Positions 9,571 to 18,679 are shown, counted from the first letter of the stretch. The stretch: DNA of 64,000 nt from CAWANF01 sp963783355 (GCA_963783355.1 CAWANF010000006.1:1-64000), one strand, 5' to 3'. A program made the numbers and translations. Notes: generated from the sequence alone by a model not told the origin.

Positions 9571-10548
9571 TTATAAAATACTATGATACTTACAGGAATC
9601 ACACTCAATCAAAGGCTGTGCCGACTGTGTCCGATTAATATTTTCCATACGGTTTTTACGACGGGTAAAACAAATATTACAGTTTGAAAATTTGTCCAAA
9701 TCCCAAAGGTCGGCAAATACCCTGCCTTTTTTTAACTGAATTCCATAATCGAGCACCGATTCAAGTAAATGTATATCCGGAGGTGAAAAATTTCCCTGCT
9801 GCGCCAACATTTCCATAGCCCCGTTTCCACTACGTGTTGGTATAAGAATTGCGGCGGTGGCACCAGATTCGAAAGCAAAATCCAGTGATCGGCAACCCCA
9901 TTCGAAGCTTTCCCGATCATTTAAAAATGGTGGTTTCACCAAAATAAAAACTCGCAGATCAATATTATTTTCAGTTAAAAAGGCAGCTTTTTTTTGAAAG
10001 GTTTCGAGTGTTATCCCCTTATTTAATTTGGACAACACTTCGGGATGAGCCGTTTCAAGCCCCATTGCCACCTCAAGTTTTCCATCAATCATATCCCTGA
10101 ATCGAAGCGTATCATCACCAACAAGATCCGGGTGAGATTCCACTATAACCCGTTGATAAGGTTTCAGTAAACTGGCAATAGATTCATAATCGTCTCTTGG
10201 TATCGCCTTATGATCAAAAAAGCTCCCGCTATTATATAATTTAACCTGCTTCGCTGACGGCAATTTTGCTAAGGCCCACTCGATTTGTTGAGGAATTGCA
10301 CCTACTGGTACTGATTCCATCGTTGTATTTTTCCATAAATCACACATCAGGCACCGCCACGGACATTCCCGGTTTGTCAAAAAGACAACAGATGTTTCCG
10401 CTATTTCTCCATCCGGGGATAGTTCCTGTTCATTTTGGAAAGCATAAGGTTCCCGGTGATCGACAACATTTCGGGTCCGGCGTTTCTCCTCTATCCATTT
10501 GCGACGATCCCGGGTTCGTGAGGGATAGACTGAGTTTTGGATCATCAA
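9571..10548 (-). CDS. Radical SAM enzyme
   Basis: 325-residue radical SAM protein. The iron-sulphur cluster motif CX3CX2C is seen as ECPWRCLMCDLWKN at about residues 62-70. A TIM-barrel-like region follows with VKLYNSGSFFD (GGE-like segment) and MGLETAHPEVL. Near the C-terminus two CX2C pairs (NCNICF and CDSCKYH) could bind an auxiliary cluster or zinc. Its ATG overlaps the stop of the asparagine-synthase-like gene by four bases (ATGA), showing translational coupling. It probably carries out a radical modification step on the same product as the flanking enzymes. No B12-binding domain or SPASM consensus is clear. Substrate unknown. Confidence 0.88.
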   Translation of the reverse strand: MMIQNSVYPSRTRDRRKWIEEKRRTRNVVDHREPYAFQNEQELSPDGEIAETSVVFLTNRECPWRCLMCDLWKNTTMESVPVGAIPQQIEWALAKLPSAKQVKLYNSGSFFDHKAIPRDDYESIASLLKPYQRVIVESHPDLVGDDTLRFRDMIDGKLEVAMGLETAHPEVLSKLNKGITLETFQKKAAFLTENNIDLRVFILVKPPFLNDRESFEWGCRSLDFAFESGATAAILIPTRSGNGAMEMLAQQGNFSPPDIHLLESVLDYGIQLKKGRVFADLWDLDKFSNCNICFTRRKNRMENINRTQSAQPLIECDSCKYHSIL

Positions 10549-11867
10549 AGATACATCATTTGGAATGTTTTGCGATATTCCATTTCCCGCTGTGGCAGTA
10601 AAGTTTGTAATTTATTTTCAGAGATGGCACCATGTTGAAAACGCCTTTTTTCAAATACCGGCATATCCAGCCCGGTAATGGCTTTCACACCCCTGGAAAC
10701 AACATCTCCTTTCAGACGGAATAATTTTTCTTCATCATATTCCGTCAATTCTTTAAAAGGTATACTTTCAGCTACTTCCACAACATCGGGACGAGTATAC
10801 GGACTGAATCCTTCAAATCCCATGTGTTTAGCTGTAGCATAAGAACGGGCATAGGAACGACTCAGGCCACCGCTGAATGTCAGAGAATGCTTGATCTTGT
10901 CAACGCCCCAGCCTTCATGATAAAGCATCCTGTTATTAATGATGCTTCGAATGGTCAATTCAGGATTGGCATCGATAGGATAATCACGAAGATTTTCATC
11001 ACCTCCTTCACCATCCAGAATATATTTCCAATCGGGGTACCGTTCGTGTATCCCTTTAAACAAGGCCAGGCTCATGACCGCCGATTGAATATCCAAAGGC
11101 TTATAATCTTCAACGATTCGAATCGCTTCCCTGGCATCTAATTGTTTCTCATCTACTTCAATCGGTTCCAGAAAAAGAGATAAACCCAGCTGGTCTAAAA
11201 AACGAAATGCCTGGTCACGGTCCGGACCATCGCCTAAATCGAGTGTAAATGCTTTCAAACGGCCCGGATTCATTCCCATTTTTCGCATTACATGATAAGT
11301 TACAAGGAAAACCGACCCACTGTCTATTCCACCAGAAAAACTAACTCCGACAGGCGCCCCATCCGGAATATGGCTGAGCCATTTCTGAATTTCATTTGCC
11401 AAATTGCCAATATAACGTCTTCCGATTTCGTCCAGATCGGTTGATAACGTTCCACTTGGAGGATCAAAGAAACGGGTATAAACAGGATTGGGATCCGGGC
11501 ATCCTAACAACTGAATTTCAACCACATAATGAGCCGGAATCATCCTTGTATAACTCGGGTGAAATTGGTCATCAAAATGATTTTCCTTAAGCCAGTTATA
11601 AATTATGTCAATACGATCGGCAACAACTAATGCAGGCCCCTCAGAACGTTTAGCTAAAAAATATCTCAACGGATGATCAAGGGATCGAGCCATCCTAACC
11701 GTTTTCCCTTTTTTGGCAATCAACGCGAAAGTCCCGTCAATTTCCCGCACTTCTTCGGGAGTTCCTTCAAGAATCCGTCTTTGAGCCTCTTCAACAGACA
11801 TGTTATAAATCTGATTACTTTCCGGTTGCGTCAGGTCAACCAACCGCTCTATATATTGATGTTGCAT
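10545..11867 (-). CDS. Asparagine-synthase-like ATP-dependent amide-forming enzyme
   Basis: 440-residue protein of the asparagine synthetase B / beta-lactam synthetase superfamily. The PPi loop SFSGGIDSGS lies at about residues 172-181, and DGEGGDENLRDYP near 280 is another synthetase-domain motif. The N-terminal half resembles the Ntn glutaminase fold (EEVREIDGTFALIA; SLDHPLRYFL), but the protein starts MQHQ and lacks the catalytic Cys after the initiator Met. It therefore probably does not hydrolyse glutamine. This is the condition found in beta-lactam synthetases and lasso-peptide cyclases, which adenylate a carboxylate and close an amide bond. It is the first gene of the locus, with its promoter probably in 11868-12172. 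The role as ring- or amide-forming enzyme is inference. Confidence 0.85.
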   Translation of the reverse strand: MQHQYIERLVDLTQPESNQIYNMSVEEAQRRILEGTPEEVREIDGTFALIAKKGKTVRMARSLDHPLRYFLAKRSEGPALVVADRIDIIYNWLKENHFDDQFHPSYTRMIPAHYVVEIQLLGCPDPNPVYTRFFDPPSGTLSTDLDEIGRRYIGNLANEIQKWLSHIPDGAPVGVSFSGGIDSGSVFLVTYHVMRKMGMNPGRLKAFTLDLGDGPDRDQAFRFLDQLGLSLFLEPIEVDEKQLDAREAIRIVEDYKPLDIQSAVMSLALFKGIHERYPDWKYILDGEGGDENLRDYPIDANPELTIRSIINNRMLYHEGWGVDKIKHSLTFSGGLSRSYARSYATAKHMGFEGFSPYTRPDVVEVAESIPFKELTEYDEEKLFRLKGDVVSRGVKAITGLDMPVFEKRRFQHGAISENKLQTLLPQREMEYRKTFQMMYL

Positions 11868-12172
11868 ATGCCGATTAATATTTCTTTTTGATTATATAAA
11901 TAAACAGTGGAATTAAATTCAGTATCCGACCCCATTTTGTATATTTTAATTTGATGTTTTTATCTCCAAGAATCAAACCCGGGATGAACTTTCTGATGAT
12001 TTAAATAGTATATACGAACGTTCTTTATACGTCGGCTATACGGCAAATAAGTATCATATTTCAATAAATAGTTGATATTATGATCTTTAAATTTTATTTA
12101 GACTTATTATTATTTGTTGAGTTCTGCTAAACGACCAGGTATTTCAAATAATTTTAACAAAGGACCCAGGTT
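11868..12172. other. Divergent intergenic region between the biosynthetic locus and the MFS gene
   Basis: 305 bases with no supported gene. It must hold the promoters for the Asn-synthase-like operon (leftward) and the MFS transporter (rightward). The small palindrome GAACGTTC near 12017 is followed by TTTATACG; I could not assign convincing -35/-10 pairs. The MFS Shine-Dalgarno AAAGGA is at 12159-12164. Confidence 0.5.
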
Positions 12173-13819
12173 TTGTCTAAGGATCAAACTCCCATAAACG
12201 GCCGTATCCGGTTTCGTAATAAAGGTACATTCTGGATAGGGATCTTATCAGTAACATTTGGCGTGATGCTCCAGTTACCGATGTACCTTGATGCCGGTTC
12301 AACAGGTTATCGCCTGGTTGGAAAGACTATGGATACCAATATGTACATTGGAATCGGACTCGTTTTATTTGGCCTTTTTGCCACACTTTACAGTTTAATA
12401 CCCCCGGCAACCGATGATAAAATTAATGATTTTCCCTTAAAAGTCCGGGCTCTGGACGATGCCCCTATCAACATGACGCACATAGGATTATTGTTTGTGA
12501 TGGCCATAGCTATCACTCTCGATGTCATGAAACCGACCATATTATCTTTTGTGGTTCCGGGGATGGCCAGAGAATACGGACTTAAATCACCCGTGAATCC
12601 AGCCGGTACTATACCTGTTGCTTTATTACCTCTTAGCGGTATTACCGGAACCGTTATCGGTTCATTTCTATGGGGTTGGCTTGGAGATAAGATCGGACGC
12701 CGTTCTTCTATCTTAATGGCCGGGGTGACATTTATCGCCACCAGTGCCTGTGGTTCCATGCCGGCTTTCTGGATGAATTGCGTCATGTGTCTTGTGATGG
12801 GATGGGGTGTCGGCGGTATGCTGCCAATCATGTTTACGCTCATGGCAGAGAGCATTCCTGCACGGCATCGGGGCTGGATGATGGTACTTATAGGAAGCGA
12901 TGTTGCAGGAGCATATATCATAACAAGTTCCCTTGCTTCGTGGCTTGTACCTCATTACACCTGGCGAATTCTCTGGCTCATTGGTTACCCGACCGGGTTT
13001 ATGCTCATCCTGTTAAACCGCTGGATACCCGAGTCACCGCGTTTCTTACTTAACCAGGGACGTATTGAAGAAGCAAAAAAGGTAATGAAACGATTCGGAG
13101 CCGGGATAATAAAAGAGACCAAAATTAAGGAATCGGTTGAATTACACGTTAAAGATCAATTCCGGCAGTTATTCAAAGCTCCTTATCTTGGAATCACGGC
13201 AACGGTAGTTGTTCTTGCTCTTGGAAGTGGATTTGTGGAATTCGGTTTTGAACTTTGGATACCTTCAAATCTTCAGCATTTAGGTTTTTCGGAAGCAGGA
13301 TCATTCCAGCTTCTTAGAAATGCCGCATTAATTGGCTTCCCGCTTAATTTCATCGTGGCGTGGCTTTACGGTACATGGAGCAGTAAGAAAACACTCATCG
13401 TTCTTACGGTTCTCACAGCTGTCGCAATGATGGGTTTTGTTGTTGCCGGCCAATCCATTGTGAATAACCATTTTCTCTTATACAGCTTATTAATCACCCC
13501 AATTTGGGGGATTAGCTCCGTTGTAGCGGTATTATCGGCATATGCTGCTGAAGTTTATCCCACCCGAATCAGATCCAGGGGAAGCGGATTGGTTGCAGGC
13601 TTCAGTAAGTTTGGAGGTGTTTTAATTATCGCTTTAGTAGTCGTTGCCATAGCTCCTCCCTCTATTGCTTCTACAGCAATAATGGGAGCTATCCCGCTTA
13701 TTCTCGCAGCCATAGCCATTATTTTATTTGGTGTGGAAACACGTAAGCGACAACTCGAGGAAATTACGGCGGAACAATTGAAAGATTTCAATCTTAAGAC
13801 TATCGAAATTTCTGAATAA
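12173..13819 (+). CDS. MFS transporter, sugar-porter-like, with N-terminal two-helix extension
   Basis: 548-residue secondary transporter. After an unusual N-terminal extension with two hydrophobic helices (about 18-35 and 55-75), a standard 12-helix MFS core starts at about residue 100. The loop 2-3 motif GWLGDKIGRRS and the sugar-porter motif PESPRFLLNQGRIEEA are clear, and the repeated signature appears again as AEVYPTRIRSRGSG. The start is a TTG: an AAAGGA Shine-Dalgarno lies eight bases upstream, and a stop codon follows shortly upstream in frame with no ATG between. It is divergent from the Asn-synthase-like/radical SAM/FAD operon and may export the product or import a precursor; the sequence does not settle the substrate. 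Convergent with the ABC exporter, only 14 bases between stops. Confidence 0.87.
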   Translation: MSKDQTPINGRIRFRNKGTFWIGILSVTFGVMLQLPMYLDAGSTGYRLVGKTMDTNMYIGIGLVLFGLFATLYSLIPPATDDKINDFPLKVRALDDAPINMTHIGLLFVMAIAITLDVMKPTILSFVVPGMAREYGLKSPVNPAGTIPVALLPLSGITGTVIGSFLWGWLGDKIGRRSSILMAGVTFIATSACGSMPAFWMNCVMCLVMGWGVGGMLPIMFTLMAESIPARHRGWMMVLIGSDVAGAYIITSSLASWLVPHYTWRILWLIGYPTGFMLILLNRWIPESPRFLLNQGRIEEAKKVMKRFGAGIIKETKIKESVELHVKDQFRQLFKAPYLGITATVVVLALGSGFVEFGFELWIPSNLQHLGFSEAGSFQLLRNAALIGFPLNFIVAWLYGTWSSKKTLIVLTVLTAVAMMGFVVAGQSIVNNHFLLYSLLITPIWGISSVVAVLSAYAAEVYPTRIRSRGSGLVAGFSKFGGVLIIALVVVAIAPPSIASTAIMGAIPLILAAIAIILFGVETRKRQLEEITAEQLKDFNLKTIEISE

Positions 13820-13833
13820 TTCTTTGTTCATTA

Positions 13834-15303
13834 TCACTCGTAGGTAATGACATCAGAATCAGGATGTTCCCGGAACTGCAGTTCATTTAATCGTTTATAT
13901 AATCCGTCCTGAAGCAATAATTCGTTATGGTTTCCTGATTCTATAATTTTCCCGGATTGAATTACCAAAATCCGATCAGCATGGCGAACTGTTGAAAGCC
14001 GGTGGGCTACGATAAATGTAGTCCGATTTGCCATTAAATGTTCCAATGCTTCCTGAACCAGGCTCTCCGATTCGGAATCGAGGGAAGAGGTCGCTTCATC
14101 AAGTAATAATATTTTTGGATTTTTGAGAATAGCCCGGGCAATAGCTACACGCTGACGTTGCCCGCCACTCAGTTTAACACCCTTTTCCCCGATTAAAGCA
14201 TCATAACCACCGGGAATATTGCGAATGAATTCATCGGCATTTGCCGCTTTTGCCGCCTCTTCAATTTCATCATTACCGGCCAGTAAATTTCCATACCGGA
14301 TATTGTCCCTGATCGAAGAGCTGAATAGCTGAACATCCTGCGGAACCAGGGCTATTTGTTCCCTGAGTGACTGAAGCCTGATATTTTTAACCGGAATATC
14401 ATCCACAAAAATTTGTCCGGAGGTAACATCAAAAAAACGTGGAATTAAATGAATGAATGTCGTTTTTCCAGCACCACTCGGACCGACCAATGCTATGGTT
14501 TCACCCGGGCGGGCCGTAAAATGGATATCCTTTAATACCGGGTGACCTTTCTCATATTCAAATTGGACATGAGAAAATTCAATCTTTCCCTTCATCTCTT
14601 TTAATTCAACAGAATTAGCTATTTCAGATATTTCTGTAGATTGCTCCAGCAACTCAAAGATACGATCAGTTGCACCGGCGGCTGTACTGAAAGTGGTATA
14701 CAAACGGGATAACATTCCTATGGAACGTGAAATGTTAAAAGCATAAAAAATAAACGCTACCAGATCCCCGGTTGTTAATCGTCCGGCTAAAACTTCCCTG
14801 CCCCCGTACCAGAAAATGACAACCAATACCGACATAAACATCATGCCGATTACCGACCAGAACAAGGTCGATATGAAAATTTTATAACGGGCCGTTTCGA
14901 ATAATTCTTCAACCGATTTTCCATACCGGTTGATTTCATATACCTCACGGGCAAAAGCTTTGACTATTCGAATGGCACCTAAAGCCTCTTCAGCTATTGC
15001 AGTTGTATCGGCAAGACGATCCTGCACCTTTCTGGATAATTTTCGAATTTTATTTCCAAAATAACGAGTCCCGACGGTCACTGCAGGTACCGTCAGGAAT
15101 ATCACAATGCTCAGCCGCCAATTCAGATAAACCATTAAAGAAACCGAACCAACCAGGGAAAAGATAGTAGTCAGCATTTCCGGCAAAGAATCGGTAACAG
15201 CGGATCGAATAGACGTGACATCATTTGTCAGCCTGGATGTAATTTCTCCCAAACGGGTGTTAGCAAAAAAGCTGAAACTCATTGTCTGTAAATGAGAATA
15301 CAA
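13834..15303 (-). CDS. ABC exporter, permease C-part plus ATPase (frameshifted gene, 3' part)
   Basis: Main part of a type IV ABC exporter half-transporter (MsbA/multidrug class). It carries transmembrane helices 3-6, then the nucleotide-binding domain with Walker A GPSGAGKT, Q-loop ALVPQDVQLF, signature LSGGQRQR, Walker B ILLLDEATSSLD and the switch histidine in FIVAHRLST. All ATPase residues are canonical. The N-terminal helices are encoded in another frame at 15260-15622. One extra base at about 15301 splits the gene: the continuous reading would be ADLRKRLYSHLQTMSFSFF. Repaired, the protein would be about 590 residues, normal for the family. The ORF start at 15303 is therefore artificial. 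Probable function is lipid or drug export. Confidence 0.88.
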   Translation of the reverse strand: MYSHLQTMSFSFFANTRLGEITSRLTNDVTSIRSAVTDSLPEMLTTIFSLVGSVSLMVYLNWRLSIVIFLTVPAVTVGTRYFGNKIRKLSRKVQDRLADTTAIAEEALGAIRIVKAFAREVYEINRYGKSVEELFETARYKIFISTLFWSVIGMMFMSVLVVIFWYGGREVLAGRLTTGDLVAFIFYAFNISRSIGMLSRLYTTFSTAAGATDRIFELLEQSTEISEIANSVELKEMKGKIEFSHVQFEYEKGHPVLKDIHFTARPGETIALVGPSGAGKTTFIHLIPRFFDVTSGQIFVDDIPVKNIRLQSLREQIALVPQDVQLFSSSIRDNIRYGNLLAGNDEIEEAAKAANADEFIRNIPGGYDALIGEKGVKLSGGQRQRVAIARAILKNPKILLLDEATSSLDSESESLVQEALEHLMANRTTFIVAHRLSTVRHADRILVIQSGKIIESGNHNELLLQDGLYKRLNELQFREHPDSDVITYE

Positions 15304-15622
15304 GGCGCTTTCTCAGATCTGCAATAACCCTTTCACCCACCCATTCCAGCCAATAATTTCCGGCAAAAGACAAAATGGATTGAATAACGAACAGGCCAAA
15401 CAAACCAAGTGCAAGCATGTTCAGTAAATGCCGATTCCCATTTTGAAATACGGCATCTAATAATGCCCTCAGCCCTAAAGGTACGGTGAGCCAAACCGCG
15501 GAAGCCAGGATAGTGAGAAGTATAGCAGAATAAAATAACGTCCTGTAAGGTTTACTCAGACTAAAAATACGCTTAAAGGCCACCCACAACGTTATAACTG
15601 CATTTTTGGGCTTTTTATCCAT
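15260..15622 (-). CDS. ABC exporter, N-terminal part (frameshifted gene, 5' part)
   Basis: 120 codons encoding the start of the ABC exporter: a cytosolic leader (FKRIFSLSKPYRTLFYSA), transmembrane helices 1 and 2, and the coupling segment WVGERVIADLRKRL. After RL the frame becomes nonsense (VFSFTDNEFQLFC), while the adjoining frame continues YSHLQTM at the matching point of the family. This is half of one broken gene with 13834-15303, not a separate subunit. Confidence 0.85.
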   Translation of the reverse strand: MDKKPKNAVITLWVAFKRIFSLSKPYRTLFYSAILLTILASAVWLTVPLGLRALLDAVFQNGNRHLLNMLALGLFGLFVIQSILSFAGNYWLEWVGERVIADLRKRLVFSFTDNEFQLFC

Positions 15623-15742
15623 TTGTATCCGTTAAAAGAATAATAAAATTATATATATGGAACTATAAAATGGATTTCACAAACTTTTCGTTTCCTGATA
15701 ATAATTTATCTGCACCCAGACAAACCCCGTTTAGCACTTAAC

Positions 15743-15771
15743 AAAAAAAAAGCCGTACCCCCAAGAACGGC
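15743..15771 (-). terminator. Rho-independent terminator after the AhpD-like gene
   Basis: On the minus strand GCCGT, a 10-base loop and ACGGC form a stem (15752-15756 with 15767-15771), followed by a run of nine T. It sits 11 bases beyond the stop of the carboxymuconolactone-decarboxylase-like gene. Confidence 0.75.
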
Positions 15772-15781
15772 AATCTATAAT

Positions 15782-16192
15782 TCATGCTTTTACTTTAGAT
15801 TTGGTTTTCATTTTTTGGGTCTTCACATAATCACCGGCTTGTCGAATTTCAGATTTGAATTTATCGAAATCGACCTGCAGACCATTGAGGAATGTACTCC
15901 ATCCTGCACTGTTTTTAGCATAATGAACGGCATTATTTATTTCTTCTTCTGTAGCTCCCTGCAGCCGGGCCATTTCCGTGTGGAATAATTCACAATACCT
16001 GCATTTTTCTACGGCGGATATACCTATGCCAATTAATTCCCTGTATTTTTGTGGTATGGGGCCATCTTCCAATTCGATTTTGCGGAATAATTTCCATTCC
16101 ATTTCCAGGGTATCATCAGGGATTAATTTGAACATGGTTGGAACCAGACCAAAATGTTCCTCGATCTCACGGTTTATCTCTCTTCTATTCAT
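15782..16192 (-). CDS. AhpD-like carboxymuconolactone decarboxylase family protein
   Basis: Small all-helical CMD-domain protein, about 136 residues. The motif EKCRYCELFHTEMARLQG holds the redox CxxC plus downstream His typical of AhpD-like alkylhydroperoxidase reductants. This suggests a peroxide-reducing or general thiol-redox role in the cytoplasm. I chose the second ATG (16192): a GAGG Shine-Dalgarno lies six bases upstream, while the ATG at 16204 has none. The gene is single, with its own terminator downstream. Its partner peroxiredoxin is not visible nearby. Confidence 0.82.
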   Translation of the reverse strand: MNRREINREIEEHFGLVPTMFKLIPDDTLEMEWKLFRKIELEDGPIPQKYRELIGIGISAVEKCRYCELFHTEMARLQGATEEEINNAVHYAKNSAGWSTFLNGLQVDFDKFKSEIRQAGDYVKTQKMKTKSKVKA

Positions 16193-16396
16193 ATCATACC
16201 TCATGTTATGTTTTTGATGAATATCGGGATTTCCTTAACACACAAATCAATACAGAAATCCCGTTTGATGCTATCTGCATCTCTGGTAGCCATTCTACAT
16301 ATAATATCATTTATATTATTATTTTTATTATGCTTATGATATTATATAAATGATTTCACCCCAAACAAAATTTTTTTAAGAATAGAGATTAAACAC

Positions 16397-16424
16397 AAAA
16401 GGACGCAACCAGGTACGTCCTTTT
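16397..16424 (-). terminator. Hairpin terminator after the aldo/keto reductase gene
   Basis: AAAAGGACG (16397-16405) pairs with CGTCCTTTT (16416-16424). On the minus strand the hairpin follows the reductase stop by about 24 bases and is followed by TTTTGTGTTT. Confidence 0.7.
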
Positions 16425-16447
16425 AAAAAAAATATTATTGCCTTCAT

Positions 16448-17449
16448 TTAGAATGCATTCCGAAAATTTGGTTCTCCTTTAGGTTTATTATCGAGAACTG
16501 ATTCAATTTGCTCCATCACATCAGATGTCAACTTGTCAACCGAGTCGATTGCTTTCATATTTTGTTTAACCTGTTCGGGTTTTGAAGCTCCCGTAATGAC
16601 CGTACTGACATCCGGATTTTTGAGACACCACGCCAGGGCCATTTCAGCCATGCTGATTTCCAAATCATCAGCGATAGGTTGTAAATTCCGGGCTTTTTCT
16701 ATCATTTCTTTGCCTTTTTCACTTTCAAACTGTTTTTTCAGCCAATCATAGTCCTTAAGGGTCAAACGACTGTCTTTCGGAATGCCTTCATTATATTTTC
16801 CAGTTAAAACGCCGCTCGATAATGGACTCCAGGTAGTGGTCCCGAGGCCGATTTCCTTATATAGAGGTACAAATTCCCGTTCGACTTTCTCCCGGTAAAA
16901 CATATTATATTGAGGTTGTTCCATGGTCGGTGGAATAAGGTGCTCCTGCCGGGCAATATCATAAGCCTGTTGAATCTGACGTGCAGTCCATTCACTGGTG
17001 CCCCAATAAAGAGCTTTACCCTGGTTAATAATATGAGTCATTGCCCGGACCGTCTCTTCCAATGGAGTTTGGGTATCGGGGCGATGACAATAGATGAGAT
17101 CAACATAATCGAGCTGAAGCCGTTTGAGAGACGCGTCTGTTCCCTCAATAAGGTGTTTACGGGACAAACCAACATCATTGGGACCTGATCCTCCCCAAAA
17201 TATTTTAGTTGAAATAACTAAATCCGAACGTTTCCATCCGGCTTTTTTCAGCACATTACCCATGACGGTCTCAGCCTGACCATCAGAATACACTTCGGCA
17301 TTATCAAAAAAATTCACACCCGCATCATAAGCCTCTTTCATGCTTTCATAAGCAAGCTTTTCTCCTATCTGATAGCCAAAAGTTACCCATGCTCCAAACG
17401 ATAAAGCGGATACTTTCAAACCAGAATTTCCTAAAAAACGATATTTCAT
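16448..17449 (-). CDS. Aldo/keto reductase (potassium-channel beta-subunit-like subfamily)
   Basis: NADPH-dependent (beta/alpha)8-barrel reductase, 333 residues. The catalytic tetrad is visible: Asp and Tyr in FFDNAEVYSDG, Lys in LVISTKIFWGG, His in YCHRPD. The cofactor-binding end has TVITGASKPEQVKQN. The sequence GNSGLKVSALSFGAW at the N-terminus and the overall spacing match the AKR6/YghZ-type (Kv-beta-like) subfamily. It probably reduces aldehydes such as methylglyoxal in the cytoplasm. Single gene with its own terminator. Substrate not deducible. Confidence 0.9.
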   Translation of the reverse strand: MKYRFLGNSGLKVSALSFGAWVTFGYQIGEKLAYESMKEAYDAGVNFFDNAEVYSDGQAETVMGNVLKKAGWKRSDLVISTKIFWGGSGPNDVGLSRKHLIEGTDASLKRLQLDYVDLIYCHRPDTQTPLEETVRAMTHIINQGKALYWGTSEWTARQIQQAYDIARQEHLIPPTMEQPQYNMFYREKVEREFVPLYKEIGLGTTTWSPLSSGVLTGKYNEGIPKDSRLTLKDYDWLKKQFESEKGKEMIEKARNLQPIADDLEISMAEMALAWCLKNPDVSTVITGASKPEQVKQNMKAIDSVDKLTSDVMEQIESVLDNKPKGEPNFRNAF

Positions 17450-17511
17450 ATCTTCCCGTTATTAAACGATTCGTATTTACTGTACTTTGCAAATGAAATC
17501 AATAATAATAA

Positions 17512-17538
17512 CGTTCCCATCCGGTTTTACATGGAACG
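17512..17538 (-). terminator. Possible terminator after the small membrane protein gene
   Basis: Minus-strand hairpin CGTTCCAT / ATGGGAACG with a loop of about ten bases, followed by TTATTATTATTG. The T tract is broken, so strength is uncertain. Confidence 0.4.
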
Positions 17539-17549
17539 GAATAACAATT

Positions 17550-17924
17550 TCAGATTTCCTGTGTGTACGGACTCGTTTTCCACCAGCAATACAGGAATAA
17601 AATACCAGGTATGAAAGAGACTGGCAAAATCCATCCGCCCGGTAAATTCCCGAAAACAATCAGCGTTACTAAATAAAATGAAATTCCACCTCCTACAATC
17701 ATCGTCCCGCCGATGCCTTCCCACAACCATGAAACAATAAATCCGACCCAAATAGCTAACAATGATAATAATAGGATTAAATCGTGAGATGTGTAGGAAA
17801 ATGGATTCACTCCTTCTGTTATCAATAAGGCAACGATCAGCAAGGCTATAACGGCGGATAAAGTACGTGCTGCCCACCGGACAAGAAAAACATTACCAAA
17901 AACCTGAAGGCCGCTGATATTCAT
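17550..17924 (-). CDS. Small four-helix membrane protein of unknown function
   Basis: About 124 residues with four predicted transmembrane helices (AARTLSAVIALLIVALLI; LILLLSLLAIWVGFIVSWL; MIVGGGISFYLVTLIVF; WILPVSFIPGILFLYCWW). The start at 17924 is chosen because GGAGG lies nine bases upstream; the ORF extends 11 codons further but without a ribosome site. It resembles small four-helix hypothetical proteins common in Bacteroidota and relatives. No catalytic motif or partner gene is visible. Confidence 0.7.
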   Translation of the reverse strand: MNISGLQVFGNVFLVRWAARTLSAVIALLIVALLITEGVNPFSYTSHDLILLLSLLAIWVGFIVSWLWEGIGGTMIVGGGISFYLVTLIVFGNLPGGWILPVSFIPGILFLYCWWKTSPYTQEI

Positions 17925-18166
17925 AATATTACCTCCACATGAAATAATTTTGCTCAAAAAACGTAATTTGATTCGTTTGAATCGTACGTTAAAATTACAA
18001 AATCCCTGGCTCCATAAGGCTTAAATGAGAATAATCTTATCTCCGTGGAGAATACATGAATAAATCACATTCGTTCTCATTAAACTGACAACATAAGCAC
18101 ATGAGAATCGGTTCCCTTTTCATCAGCAAGGGAATTTTAAGATTTTATAAACAAACGTTCTTTATA

Positions 18167-18547
18167 TCAGTTTGAATCGTTTTCGATAACTTTACCGAAG
18201 TGATAAAGCTTAAAAACTTTATCCACCAGGATAAAAATGCCAATCATATCACCTTCTTTCGTATAAATATGCGATACAAAGTCACTGTTATCTGAATTTG
18301 CAGGCAAACTATTTATCATTGTAATCAGATTTTCCAACGAAACATAAGGCGTATGGCGATCATATTTTATCCAAATATTTAATGCCCTTTCGAAAGCGCT
18401 GTTCGGGGAATTGGCAGTATAACCAACATAAAAACTGCCGTTTTTTATTTCCGAACGGTATTTACCCATGATCGGATCCTCGGACGGAGTAATTGAAACT
18501 TGTACTCCGAGCCGTTTCTCAACGATGTCCTTACTCATACTATCCAT
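18167..18547 (-). CDS. Hypothetical protein
   Basis: 126 residues, soluble, no signal peptide or membrane helix. I do not recognise the family. The start has a strong purine-rich site (AGGGAGGGAG) directly upstream, which supports it as a real gene. It is isolated, with AT-rich intergenic DNA on both sides. Confidence 0.6.
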   Translation of the reverse strand: MDSMSKDIVEKRLGVQVSITPSEDPIMGKYRSEIKNGSFYVGYTANSPNSAFERALNIWIKYDRHTPYVSLENLITMINSLPANSDNSDFVSHIYTKEGDMIGIFILVDKVFKLYHFGKVIENDSN

Positions 18548-18679
18548 AGCTCCCTCCCTCTTAAGTATATAGTAATAAGATAATGTTTCCCCGGAATTAT
18601 GAAATAGTATTTTTATTTTTTATAAAATATTTTCGTTTGTTTAATGAAACAGCTCATCGCTCGTTTAAATAATTGTATC

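Noticed and set aside
12388..12921. 177-codon ORF antisense to the MFS gene
   Set aside because: Mirrors the helical coding of the MFS protein; no independent evidence.
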